Below, piece after piece: positions 1-8,370 of a stretch of 18,165 nucleotides of DNA. Position 1 is the stretch's first letter, and each line of letters begins with the position of its first letter. Below the pieces are notes generated by a model. It was not told where the DNA came from and made no database searches. It saw nothing but the letters and a program-made list of their open reading frames with translations. Source of the stretch: an uncultured Bacilli bacterium (GTDB taxonomy: Bacteria; Bacillota_I; Bacilli_A; RF39; UBA660); assembly GCA_948543905.1 (NCBI GenBank), contig CAOVIS010000010.1:1-18165 (forward strand). The letters are read 5' to 3'. The translations under genes and the position numbers were made by a program.

Positions 1-1
1 A

Positions 2-1348
2 TTAGAGAAAATTAGAAATCATAAAAAAATAGTAATCGGAGGATTGATAGCAGTAGGAATAATCGCAACACTGATATTAATAACAAGTAAAGCTAAATAT
101 AAAAATATTCAAACTTTAGACTTAGTTAATGGAACTATTAATTATACACCAGCCGATATAGATTTAGTGGCTATTCAAATAGAAAATGATAATGGGGAAT
201 ATGAAACTACTGATACTATACCTAGTGGTGGATATATTTTAAGTAATACTAGTTATTGTAATGTAAATGGTGAAAAAGATACTAGTATTAATATTATTTA
301 CGAAAATGGTGAAGTAAGTTTAACTAAAATAAAGAAAAAAAGTAAATGTTATTTATATTTTAAAAAAATAAATGCTGTAGATACAATAATAGGTGATACA
401 ACAGGAATAGAAGAAAAAATAAAGTTTACAAGAACAGCAACAGGAGAAGATACAGGCGTATATAAAGTGCCCGATGATTATGGAACAAGTTATTATTTTA
501 GAGGATCAATAGGAAGTCTAAATAACTGAGTAAAATTTGCAGGATATTATTGGCGGATTATCAGAATAAATGGTAATGGAACAGTAAGATTGATATATCA
601 AGGAGTTGCAAGTGGAGATATAAGTTATACTAATAAATATGGAGCAACAACCCAGATAGGAACATCTGCATATTATTCAGCAATTTATGACAATACATAT
701 GTAGGATATATGAAAACTTTAAATGATAGTGGAAGTACAACAAGCAGTAATGGGCATGAAAACAATTATGATAGTAATGCCAAAGCAGAAATAGATAGTT
801 GGTATAAGACAAACATCGTAGATAAAGGATTTAGTGATTATGTAGATATAAATACAGGTTTCTGTAATGACAGGCAAACAATGAGTGGAGGAGGAGTTGG
901 TATTGGTACAGCAGGGTATGGTTCTCAAAATAGTGCATATGCTCCATCAATAAGATTACAAACAAGTGGAAATTGGCGTTCAACACAAACACCAAGTTTA
1001 CAATGTGCAAATAAAACACGAGATTTGTTTACAGTTTCATCAGCAAGTGAAGGAAACAAAAAATTAACATATCCAGTAGGCTTGATTTCAAGTGATGAAG
1101 TAGTATTTGCTGGAGGATTTGGAGGATATAGCAGCACTTTTCCTTATATTTATACGAACCAAATATATTGGACAATGTCTCCATATGTTTATAACTCTCA
1201 AGCTTTCGTATTCATGATAAATGATGAAGGTAGCCTTATTTACGGTACTGTTAGCAGTAAATATGGTTTGAGACCTGTTATTAACCTACGCACAGATACC
1301 AAATTAACAGGAAGTGGAAGTGAAACTGACCCCTACATCGTGGTTTAA
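2..1348 (+). pseudogene. Membrane-anchored surface protein, 5' partial, interrupted by in-frame TGA
   Basis: The reading frame is already open at base 2, so the true start lies outside the window. The first residues are basic (LEKIRNHKK) and are followed by one hydrophobic helix (IVIGGLIAVGIIATLILI), which suggests an N-terminal membrane anchor with the rest outside the cell. The extracellular part has two segments: a beta-rich region to about base 410, then a region running from YYWRIIRING to a C-terminus with YWTMSPY, GLRPVINL and GSGSETDPYIVV. I recognise these phrases from large families of repeated surface proteins in uncultivated gut Firmicutes; their function is unknown. The frame is broken once, at TGA 527-529, between SLNN and VKFAGYYWRI. 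Bases 44-526 and 530-1348 are otherwise one continuous frame. Tryptophan (TGG) is the likely original codon. The downstream part has only a weak TTG start at 590 with no clear ribosome binding site, so it is probably not a separate gene. Confidence 0.75.
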
Positions 1349-1351
1349 TTT

Positions 1352-1414
1352 TTATGCCTATGTAGCTTGTTATATGTTTTCTACTGTTTATTATACTTTT
1401 ATATATAGGCATAA
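1352..1414. repeat. Inverted pair of a 25-bp motif after the surface gene
   Basis: Bases 1390-1414 read on the minus strand give TTATGCCTATATATAAA, two bases, then TATAAT. Bases 1352-1376 on the plus strand are a weaker copy beginning TTATGCCTATGTA; the outer 13 bases of the two copies match at 12 positions. They bracket a 13-base centre, so the 63-bp unit could be a hairpin or a small invertible segment. The good copy recurs in opposite orientation at 18137-18161. It contains a -10-like hexamer but no normally spaced -35 box. Confidence 0.6.
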
Positions 1415-1418
1415 GTTT

Positions 1419-1450
1419 AAGTTCAAGTTAAGGCTTGAATTTTTCTTTTT
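1419..1450 (+). terminator. Rho-independent terminator of the surface gene
   Basis: AAGTTCAAG (1419-1427) pairs with CTTGAATTT (1434-1442), with one G-T wobble and the 6-base loop TTAAGG, and is followed by a T-rich run to 1450. It ends transcription from the surface gene and insulates the next gene. Confidence 0.65.
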
Positions 1451-1480
1451 AATATTTTATTATTAATGTAGGTGATTGTT

Positions 1481-2494
1481 GTGATATATCCAAATTTTTT
1501 AAATAAAGATGATACGATTGGAGTTTGTGCGCCATCTGATGGAATAATAAAACCTGGGAAAGTTAAAAGATTAGATTTTGCAATTCAAAATTTTAAAAAT
1601 TTAGATTTTGATATTAAAGAATCAGCGAGTGTTAGAAAGTCTTTTCGAGGTGTTAGCAATACTAAAGAAGTACGAGCTCATGAATTAATGGAGTTATTTT
1701 TAAATAAAAAGATTAAAGCTGTTATATGTGCTACCGGTGGAGATTTTTTAATGGAAATATTACCTCTTTTGGATTTAGAAATAATTAAAAATAATATAAA
1801 ATGGATTCAAGGATATTCGGATTCAACAGGTCTTTTATATGTGATTACAACAAATTTAGATATAGCAACTATTTATGGCAATAATTTTGCGGCTTTTGGA
1901 ATGTGTCCTTGGCATAAATCTTTAGAGAATAATTTTAGTATTTTAAAAGGAAATATAGTAAAACAAAATAGTTTTTTTAAGTATGAGTCTGGATATTATG
2001 ATTATATTAATGGTGATGAAGGTTATGTATTAGATAGTGATGTTTATTGGCAAAATTTAAATAATCAAAAGGAAATAAAAATGGAAGGAAGAATTATTGG
2101 GGGATGTATTGATGTATTAGCGGAACTTTTTGGAACAAGGTTTGATAAAACAAGAAAATTTATCCATAAATATAAAGATGATGGGATTATTTGGTATTTT
2201 GATAATTATGAAAAAACAATGGAAGATTTAAGACGTATTTTATGGAAATTTAAAGATAATAGGTGGTTTTTATATACTAAAGGAATTATATTTGGACGGA
2301 TGCCTAAAATAGAAAGCTACTACGGTTTTAGTTTAGAAGAAGTTTTAAGTGAAGTTCTTGGTGATTTAGAAGTACCGATAATTATGGATGTGGATATTGG
2401 TCATGTTGCACCAAGACTTACTATTATAAATGGGGCGATTGCTACTATTATATCAAAAAACGGAAAAGGCTCTATTACTTTTAATTTGAAATAA
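1481..2494 (+). CDS. S66-family peptidase (LD-carboxypeptidase / MccF-like)
   Basis: This is a serine peptidase of family S66, whose members cut the L,D-bond of muropeptide tetrapeptides in the cytoplasm (LdcA) or detoxify microcin C-like peptidyl nucleotides (MccF). The start GTG at 1481 gives MIYPNFLNKDDTIGVCAPSDG, the typical family N-terminus, with GGTG six bases upstream; the in-frame GTG at 1472 lies within that binding site. The nucleophile serine is in GYSDST (about residue 113). The catalytic histidine is in DIGHVAPRLTIINGA (about 308). By spacing, the catalytic acid of MccF/LdcA falls in WYFDNYE (about 241), where this protein appears to have Asp instead of Glu. The length of 337 residues is usual for the family. 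It lies upstream of a putative cell-wall operon, which favours a peptidoglycan role, but MccF-type immunity cannot be excluded. Confidence 0.87.
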   Translation: MIYPNFLNKDDTIGVCAPSDGIIKPGKVKRLDFAIQNFKNLDFDIKESASVRKSFRGVSNTKEVRAHELMELFLNKKIKAVICATGGDFLMEILPLLDLEIIKNNIKWIQGYSDSTGLLYVITTNLDIATIYGNNFAAFGMCPWHKSLENNFSILKGNIVKQNSFFKYESGYYDYINGDEGYVLDSDVYWQNLNNQKEIKMEGRIIGGCIDVLAELFGTRFDKTRKFIHKYKDDGIIWYFDNYEKTMEDLRRILWKFKDNRWFLYTKGIIFGRMPKIESYYGFSLEEVLSEVLGDLEVPIIMDVDIGHVAPRLTIINGAIATIISKNGKGSITFNLK

Positions 2495-2540
2495 CAAATA
2501 AATATAAATTACATATATTATCATTATGAGGAGGATAAAT

Positions 2541-3461
2541 ATGCAATTTGATTATTCTTTTGGAAATGAATATTATAGTTACTGCGATGATATTGGACTA
2601 AAAATTAAAAGATATAATATATTAGCTCCGGAACAATCGCAAGATAAACAACCAGGGAAAGAGTATTTAATGGATCCGAAGCCAGTTTTTGATAATCCAG
2701 AATATAAAGGTTCAGGAAAATTAAAAGATAAAATAGCTATTATTACAGGTGGAGATAGTGGACTGGGAAGAGCTGCGGCCATTGCTTTTGCAAAAGAAGG
2801 CGCTAAAGTTGTTATTCCTTATTTAGATGAGCATGAAGATGCACTATATACGAAAAAGTATATTGAATCTTTAGGTGGAGAATGTATGCTTTTAGCTGGA
2901 GATATTAGAAATCCAGAATTTAGTAAATTTATAGTTCAAGAAACTTTAAAAACATATGGTAAAATTGATATTTTAGTTAATAATGCGGGAGTACAATATC
3001 AACAAGATAAGCTTGAGGATATAAGTGAAGAACAATTTGATAAAACAATGAAAGTAAATATTTATGGTATGTTTTATTTAACTAAAGAGGTGTTGCCTCA
3101 TTTAAAATCGGGGTCATCAATTATTAATTTAAGTTCTGTTACTTGTTTTTATGGGGATCCACAACTAATTGATTATGTAACAACTAAAGGAGCAATAGTA
3201 GGCTTTACAAGAGCTTTAGCTAGAAATTTGGCTCTTAAAAATATCCGAGTTAATGCGATTGCTCCAGGATTTTTTTGGACACCACTGCAACCAGCTTGTT
3301 GGGAAAAGGCAAAAATTCCATCACTTGGAGCAAATTCCGCGATGGCAAGGGGAGCAATGCCTTATGAATTGGCACCAACTTTTGTGTTTTTAGCAAGTGA
3401 TGATTCAAGTTATGTAACTGGTCAAGTAATTCATAACAATGGTGGCGAAGTAATGAGTTAA
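2541..3461 (+). CDS. Short-chain dehydrogenase/reductase (SDR), YhdF/YhxC-like
   Basis: This is an NAD(P)-dependent SDR oxidoreductase with a Rossmann fold. It has the extended N-terminus seen in the Bacillus YhdF/YhxC/YdaD group of stress-associated SDRs, including QDKQPGKEYLMDPKP before the core. Visible motifs are the cofactor loop TGGDSGLGRA (about residues 69-78), NNAG (147-150), the catalytic serine region INLSS (about 198) and YVTTK with Tyr 212 and Lys 216. The start at 2541 is chosen because AGGAGG (2529-2534) sits six bases upstream; the ATG at 2526 directly abuts that site and would place it inside the coding region. It follows the S66 peptidase gene by 46 bases on the same strand, so co-transcription is possible. 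The natural substrate cannot be told from sequence. Confidence 0.92.
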   Translation: MQFDYSFGNEYYSYCDDIGLKIKRYNILAPEQSQDKQPGKEYLMDPKPVFDNPEYKGSGKLKDKIAIITGGDSGLGRAAAIAFAKEGAKVVIPYLDEHEDALYTKKYIESLGGECMLLAGDIRNPEFSKFIVQETLKTYGKIDILVNNAGVQYQQDKLEDISEEQFDKTMKVNIYGMFYLTKEVLPHLKSGSSIINLSSVTCFYGDPQLIDYVTTKGAIVGFTRALARNLALKNIRVNAIAPGFFWTPLQPACWEKAKIPSLGANSAMARGAMPYELAPTFVFLASDDSSYVTGQVIHNNGGEVMS

Positions 3462-3496
3462 ATTCTTTTAAGTTAAGAGTTTAAATTGAAATTAAT

Positions 3497-3526
3497 AGGT
3501 CTATTCAGTTTTGAGTAGGCTTTTTT
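3497..3526 (+). terminator. Terminator after the SDR gene
   Basis: AGGTCTATTC (3497-3506) pairs with GAGTAGGCTT (3513-3522) in a 10-bp stem with three G-T wobbles and loop AGTTTT, followed by a run of T. Confidence 0.6.
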
Positions 3527-3572
3527 GGATATAAGTATTGGTAAGATAAGTGATTTTCTTTTGAATATTTGA

Positions 3573-3595
3573 TATAATAATATCTTAAGAAGGAG
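3573..3595 (+). promoter_or_regulatory. Promoter -10 and ribosome binding site of the small gene
   Basis: TATAAT lies at 3573-3578; no good -35 hexamer is seen 16-18 bases upstream. AAGGAG follows near 3590. Together they suggest that the small open frame beginning at 3606 is, or was, a real gene. Confidence 0.4.
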
Positions 3596-3605
3596 TTATA
3601 TTGTT

Positions 3606-3866
3606 ATGTATGAAAAAATATTTGAAGATACTATGGGAATTACTTTAGAATAGTTTCATTCTTTAAGTAAAGAACAGCAAGAAGAGTTAAAAAAATCTAT
3701 TCGAAAAAGATCATATTATGGAAACAAAAAACCGGTTTTATTTAAAGGTAAATTAATACTTGTAGATCGTGATTTTGTTCTAAGACATAATCAAAGGATT
3801 ATGAAAAAAGAATTTATGGCAACTCAAACTCGAGCTTGTGAATTAACAAGAAGGAAAAATTATTAA
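3606..3866 (+). pseudogene. Small basic protein gene with in-frame TAG at codon 16
   Basis: From ATG 3606 the frame reads MYEKIFEDTMGITLE, then TAG (3651-3653), then FHSLSKEQQEELKKSIRK and onward to ...TRRKNY and TAA at 3864-3866. Apart from the TAG this is a clean 86-position frame with a -10 box, an AAGGAG site and a terminator behind it, so I read it as a genuine small gene carrying one nonsense codon. The C-terminal half is basic and rich in Lys, Arg and Gln. No start codon after the TAG has a ribosome binding site. I do not recognise the family. A DNA- or RNA-binding role would fit the charge, but nothing else supports it. Confidence 0.5.
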
Positions 3867-3920
3867 AAAAATTTATAATAAAGTTTAAGATATATAAGTA
3901 TAATGATTATGTTTAAACTT

Positions 3921-3950
3921 AAGTCTATTGGTGATACTATAGACTTTTTC
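3921..3950 (+). terminator. Terminator upstream of the asnB operon
   Basis: AAGTCTAT (3921-3928) and ATAGACTT (3939-3946) form a perfect 8-bp stem with a 10-base loop, followed by TTTTTC. It separates the small gene from the asnB operon. Confidence 0.75.
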
Positions 3951-3983
3951 TTATTTAGTTGGAATTTTTTATTAAAATTTGTA

Positions 3984-4012
3984 TAGTCTAGTTTCCTAAT
4001 TTGTAGTATAAT
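3984..4012 (+). promoter_or_regulatory. Probable promoter of the asnB-alr-ligase-asnB operon
   Basis: TATAAT is at 4007-4012, about 50 bases before the first ATG. With a 17-base spacer the -35 position holds TAGTCT, a poor match to TTGACA; TTGTAT at 3979 would need a 22-base spacer. The weak -35 suggests low or activator-dependent expression. Confidence 0.45.
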
Positions 4013-4063
4013 AAATAAAAGATGTAAAAATGGTCAAAAATAATAAAGAAACGAGGTACTATT

Positions 4064-5893
4064 ATGTGTGGAATTGTAGGTTTTGTTAATGATAAAAAAA
4101 ATAAAAAGAAAATAATTAAAAATATGGCTGATAGAATAATTCATAGAGGACCTGATGCGGAAGGATATTATACCGATGATTTAGTTGCTTTAGGTCATAG
4201 AAGGCTATCGATTATTGATGTATCCAGTGGAATTCAACCAATGTATAATGAAACAGGAGACATTGTGGTTATTTTTAATGGCGAAATTTATAATTATAAA
4301 GCGTTAAAAAAAGAGTTAGAAAGTAAGCATCATGAATTTAAGACTAATTCGGATACGGAAGTGTTAGTCCATGGTTATGAAGAATGGGGAGTGAAGATGC
4401 TTGATAAACTTCGGGGTATGTTTGCTTTTGCTATTTGGGATAAGAAAGAAGAGAAACTATTTTGTGCGAGAGATAATTTTGGAATAAAGCCATTTTATTA
4501 TTATCAAAATAATGGAACTTTTATGTTTGCCTCTGAAATTAAATGTTTTTTAGATCATCCTGATTTTGAAAAGAAGCTTAATAAAGATTTATTGGCACCT
4601 TTTTTAACTTTTAGTTTTACACCTACGACAGAAACTTTTTTTGAAGGTGTCAATCGTTTAGATGCAGGTCATTATTTAGAGTATCAAAATGGTAAATTAG
4701 AAATTACCAGATATTATAAATTAGAGTGGAATGAAGAGGTACGTGATTACGATAAAACAGTCAAAATAGTTGCTAAGACTATGGAGACTTCAGTAGAACA
4801 TCATTTAGAAAGTGATGTTGAAATAGGTTCGTTTTTATCTAGTGGTATTGATTCTTCTTATATTGTAAGTTTAGCACGTCCAGATAAGACTTATACAGTT
4901 GGTTATGATATAAAGAGATATAATGAAATTGAATATGCGGAAGATTTAGCAAATAGACTAGGTCTTAAAAACATTAGTAAAAAAATAAATAAAGAAGAAT
5001 ATATGAATATAGTGCCCAAAATTATGTATCACATGGATGAGCCTTTTTGTGATGCGGCCTCTATTGCGTTATACTTTTTGGCGGAACTAGCACATAAAGA
5101 TGTAAAAGTTGTTTTATCAGGTGAAGGGGCAGACGAATTTTTTGCGGGATATAATACTTATCGTGAGACAGTAGATATGGGATTCTATAATAAAATACCA
5201 TACTTTTTAAGACATAGTTTAGCTGTAGTTTTAGGTTATTTACCAGAATTTAGAGGACGGAACTTTTTAGTAAGAAGAGGGACTAAATTTGAAAATGAAT
5301 TTATTGGCATGAATAGAGTATTTAGTGATAAAGAAGCAAAGAAAGTTTTAGCGTTTACTAGTTCTTATAAAAATAAAGATATTACAAAAGATGTATATCA
5401 AGAACATCAAGATAAAGATGATTTAATTAAAATGCAAGCGATAGATATTAATTTTTGGCTTATTAAAGATATTTTACATAAAGCTGATCGAATGACTATG
5501 GCTAATTCTTTAGAGCTTAGAGTACCATTTATTGATAAAGAAGTATTTAAAGTAGCTAGTAGTCTTAGAAAACATGAGAAAGTAACTCACGAAAATACCA
5601 AAGTAGCTTTAAGAGATGCGGCCAAAAAAGTAATTCCTAACGAATCATATAAGAAAAAAAAACTAGGATTTCCTGTTCCTCTTCGCGCTTGGATGGCAGA
5701 GACTGATGTTCATGAAGATATAAGAAAAACATTTAGCCAAGAGTTTGTTGGAGAATTTTTTAATCAAAATTATATCTTAAAATTATTAGATAATTCTTTA
5801 AAAGCTAAAAAAGATACTTATAAAAAAGTATGGGCTATTTACGCATTTATTAAATGGTATGAAGTATTCTTTTTAGATAAATTACCTAGTTAG
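4064..5893 (+). CDS. asnB: Glutamine-dependent asparagine synthetase-like amidotransferase (first copy)
   Basis: This is a class II glutamine amidotransferase fused to an ATP-pyrophosphatase synthetase domain. It hydrolyses glutamine and passes ammonia to an adenylylated carboxylate. The N-terminal nucleophile is Cys2 (MCGIVGF). Glutaminase motifs are HRRLSIID (about 45-52), NGEIYNY (72-78) and the SDTEVL segment. The PP-loop is LSSGIDSS (258-265), followed by SGEGADEFFAGY and ADRMTMANSLELRVPFID. Its 609 residues match the AsnB/AsnO size class. Relatives make free asparagine or amidate cell-wall carboxylates (meso-DAP in Bacillus subtilis, D-Asp in lactobacilli and enterococci). The racemase and ATP-grasp neighbours favour a cell-wall substrate, but motif reading cannot distinguish these. 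The start has GAGGT seven bases upstream. It is the first gene of a four-gene operon. Confidence 0.93.
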   Translation: MCGIVGFVNDKKNKKKIIKNMADRIIHRGPDAEGYYTDDLVALGHRRLSIIDVSSGIQPMYNETGDIVVIFNGEIYNYKALKKELESKHHEFKTNSDTEVLVHGYEEWGVKMLDKLRGMFAFAIWDKKEEKLFCARDNFGIKPFYYYQNNGTFMFASEIKCFLDHPDFEKKLNKDLLAPFLTFSFTPTTETFFEGVNRLDAGHYLEYQNGKLEITRYYKLEWNEEVRDYDKTVKIVAKTMETSVEHHLESDVEIGSFLSSGIDSSYIVSLARPDKTYTVGYDIKRYNEIEYAEDLANRLGLKNISKKINKEEYMNIVPKIMYHMDEPFCDAASIALYFLAELAHKDVKVVLSGEGADEFFAGYNTYRETVDMGFYNKIPYFLRHSLAVVLGYLPEFRGRNFLVRRGTKFENEFIGMNRVFSDKEAKKVLAFTSSYKNKDITKDVYQEHQDKDDLIKMQAIDINFWLIKDILHKADRMTMANSLELRVPFIDKEVFKVASSLRKHEKVTHENTKVALRDAAKKVIPNESYKKKKLGFPVPLRAWMAETDVHEDIRKTFSQEFVGEFFNQNYILKLLDNSLKAKKDTYKKVWAIYAFIKWYEVFFLDKLPS

Positions 5894-5902
5894 GAGGTTC
5901 TG

Positions 5903-7147
5903 ATGTACCGTAAAACATTTGTAAATATAGATACGACTGTATTAGAAAATAATATTAAAGATATAAAGAAAAAATATCCTGATTATAAATATTATATAGG
6001 AGTTGTTAAAAATGATGCATATCACCATGGGATAGATGTTATTCCTAGTTTAATTGAAGGTGGTATTAATTATCTTGCTGTGTCTAGTTTAGATGAAGCC
6101 ATGGAGATAAGAGCTAAATTTGAAGATATGCCAATTTTAATTTTAGAACCGATTAATTTAGAGTTTATTAAGGTTGTTTTGGATAATGATATAACAATTA
6201 CGATTGATAATTTAGATTATTTAAATTAGTAATTATACTTTTAAAAAAAATAGCTATCCAAGGTATAAAGGTAAGTAAAATAATATAATTTAGATTATTT
6301 AAAAAGTTTAATAAAAGGGAAATTTTCTAAAACTTTAAAAGTGCACTTTAAAATTGATTCGGGAATGAATAGGTTAGGTTTTAAAGACAAAAGTGAATTA
6401 GAAGAAGCTTATAGTTTAATAAATGAGAGTGATAATTTATTTTTAGAAGGAATATATACTCATTTTGCAACTAGTGGTAGAGGAGATATAATATATCATG
6501 AACAGTTAAAGAAAGTAAATGATTTAATAAGTTTTATGGATTTACAAAGTATTCCCATAGTTCATTTTGATAGAAGTCTAACTTTTGTGAGTCATAATAA
6601 AATACCTATTGTAAGCGGAATTAGACTAGGGATTATGATGTATGGATTTAGTGGAAGTGTGGAGCCTAATAATAGTTTTATAAATATTTTACGGAAAATT
6701 AAAAGAAACCTATTGGGTAAAGGGGAGAGTAATAATTATATTTCTGAAAACAATTTGGATTTAAAGACAGCGTTTAGTTTATATTCAGAGGTAATTTCTG
6801 TAAGAAAAGTTAAATCTGGGGAGACTGTGGGATATAATGCAACTTATAAAGTTATGAGTGATGGGGTAATTGCCACGATTGCAATTGGATATGCAGATGG
6901 TGTAACTAAAGATTATGATGTAGTTTATATTAATAATAAACCTTATAAAATCGTTAGTGATTCGATGGATATGTTAATGGTTTTAGTAGATGATTCAGTT
7001 AAAATAGGAGATACAGTTGAGATTATTGGAAAAAATAATACGATTAGGAGTATAGCTTTAAGACTTAATACGAGTAGTTATCATGTATTTAATAGTATTA
7101 CTACAAGAGTTTCTAAAGTTTATCTTAATAATAAGAAAGGAAGTTAA
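5903..7147 (+). pseudogene. alr: Alanine racemase-fold PLP enzyme interrupted by a 78-bp in-frame insertion
   Basis: Without the insertion this would encode a 388-residue fold-type III PLP racemase. The PLP lysine is in VVKNDAYHHG (Lys36), and the family signatures HFKIDSGMNRLGF, GIYTHFATS, VGYNATYK (the usual catalytic tyrosine region) and ATIAIGYADG are all present. The frame stops at TAG 6227-6229 and meets further stops before resuming in the same frame around 6300. Joining across the 19-bp direct repeats (6207-6225 and 6285-6303) restores the continuous reading NLDYLKSLIKGKFSKTLKVH. The second half has only a GTG at 6341 with no suitable ribosome binding site, so two working halves are unlikely. 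NDAYHHG differs from the usual ADAYGHG, so specificity may not be alanine. It starts nine bases after asnB with AGGAGG overlapping that stop, and ends two bases before the ligase gene. As written the gene is probably inactive. Confidence 0.85.
6207..6303 (+). repeat. 78-bp insertion bounded by perfect 19-bp direct repeats
   Basis: ATAATTTAGATTATTTAAA occurs at 6207-6225 and again at 6285-6303, separated by 59 bases that fit no part of the racemase. The offset of 78 is a multiple of three, so the downstream frame is preserved, but the unique part carries several stop codons. No transposase, terminal inverted repeat or ribozyme motif is visible. Replication slippage between the repeats would remove exactly one repeat plus the unique part and restore the gene. 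Confidence 0.85.
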
Positions 7148-7149
7148 TT

Positions 7150-8358
7150 ATGGATTTTGAAGTACTAATTTTAGGATCTGATCCAAATGCTTATTACATG
7201 GCAAGGTGTACTTATGAAGCTTATCATGTAAAGCCTTATGTAATAGGGAAAAGTCCTCTTTCTTTTACAACTTATTCGAATATTTTAAATATATCTTATG
7301 ATGAAAGATTATGGGATGAAGAGGGTTTTTTGGAAGTTTTAAAAGAATTTGCAAGTAAGCATTATAAAAAAATTGTTTTGATAAGTACTAATGAGACTTA
7401 TACAGAGTTTGTAAGTAAAAATAAAGAATTATTAGAAAAAAATTATGTTTTTAATTTTCCTAGTAATGATGTTATTACTAGTCTTACTAATAAAGAAAAT
7501 TTTTATAAAACATATCGAAATAGTAAATTAAAATTTCCTAAGACTTATTATTATGATTGTGCTAAAAAGAATAAAATTCCTGATGATTTAACTTATCCTG
7601 TTGTGGTTAAACCGGCTAATGTAGTTATTTATAACCATATAAGTTTTGAGGGTAAAAAGAAAATTTATAAATTAAGTAGTAGAAAAGAATTGGAAAGTAC
7701 CATTAATATAATAAAAAATAGTGGATATGATGCAAAGCTTATTATTCAAGAGTTTATTCCTGGTGGAGATGATGCTTTATTTGATGCTGTATTATATGTG
7801 AATACTAAAGGAAAGTGCGAATTTATGACTTTTGCTCAAATTGGTCTTCAAGAGCGTACTTCTAATATGGTTGGAAATGCGGCAGTTTTGATAAATGGAT
7901 TTAATACAACTTGTGGTGATGTTAAGAAAGAAATAACTTTATTGAAAGAATTCATGGAAAGTATTAATTATCGGGGTTTTGCAGAAGTTGATATGAAATA
8001 TGATATTCGAGATAATACTTTTAAAGTGTTGGAAATTAATGCTCGTCAGGGAAGAAGCAGTTATTATGTTGCGGCACTTGGCAAGAATTTAGTTAAAACG
8101 ATAGTTGACGACACTATAAATGGTAAAGAACACGAATTTAGAATATTAGATAAAGAAGTAATGCTTTCATTTGTGCCTAAAGGGATTATAAAAAAATATA
8201 TTACAAATGAAAAATTTAAGAGGAAAACTTTAGAGTTATGGCCGAGGGTAGTAAAACCAATGGCTTGTCCTCAAGATAAAAATTTTAAAAGATTTTTAAT
8301 GTTACGTAAAAGATGGTTTAATTATTATAAAGAATATAAAAATAGTTATTGGAAATAG
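7150..8358 (+). CDS. ATP-grasp carboxylate-amine ligase, D-aspartate ligase (Asl)-like
   Basis: This 402-residue ATP-grasp enzyme resembles, as I remember the sequence, Enterococcus faecium Asl(fm). That enzyme couples the beta-carboxylate of D-aspartate to the lysine amine of the UDP-MurNAc-pentapeptide stem. Shared stretches include ILGSDPNAYYMARCTYEAY at the N-terminus, FPKTYYY, VVVKPANVV (ATP-binding lysine), SFEGKKKIY, IIQEFIPGGDD, and the metal/ATP region GFAEVDMKYDIRDN through LEINARQGRSSYYV. A basic C-terminal tail (MLRKRWFNYYKEYKNSYWK) is also typical. It acts on a soluble cytoplasmic precursor, with no membrane segment. AAAGGAAG precedes the ATG, overlapping the end of the racemase gene. 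Flanking AsnB-type enzymes support formation of an amidated D-amino acid side chain. The exact amino acid is not shown by sequence. Confidence 0.85.
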   Translation: MDFEVLILGSDPNAYYMARCTYEAYHVKPYVIGKSPLSFTTYSNILNISYDERLWDEEGFLEVLKEFASKHYKKIVLISTNETYTEFVSKNKELLEKNYVFNFPSNDVITSLTNKENFYKTYRNSKLKFPKTYYYDCAKKNKIPDDLTYPVVVKPANVVIYNHISFEGKKKIYKLSSRKELESTINIIKNSGYDAKLIIQEFIPGGDDALFDAVLYVNTKGKCEFMTFAQIGLQERTSNMVGNAAVLINGFNTTCGDVKKEITLLKEFMESINYRGFAEVDMKYDIRDNTFKVLEINARQGRSSYYVAALGKNLVKTIVDDTINGKEHEFRILDKEVMLSFVPKGIIKKYITNEKFKRKTLELWPRVVKPMACPQDKNFKRFLMLRKRWFNYYKEYKNSYWK

Positions 8359-8370
8359 GAGGTGTAAAAT

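Noticed and set aside
630..1137. Minus-strand open frames opposite the surface gene, and similar short frames opposite other genes
   Set aside because: They have no ribosome binding sites or recognisable motifs, and they lie inside well-supported genes on the other strand.
590..1348. Separate gene starting at TTG 590
   Set aside because: It is the same frame and same family sequence as the upstream part, with no ribosome binding site at 590. It is the continuation of one gene after a stop codon.
6341..7147. Independent second-half racemase gene from GTG 6341
   Set aside because: The nearest AAAGGGA lies too far upstream to serve that GTG, and the family sequence is continuous from before it. 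It is the downstream part of the interrupted gene.
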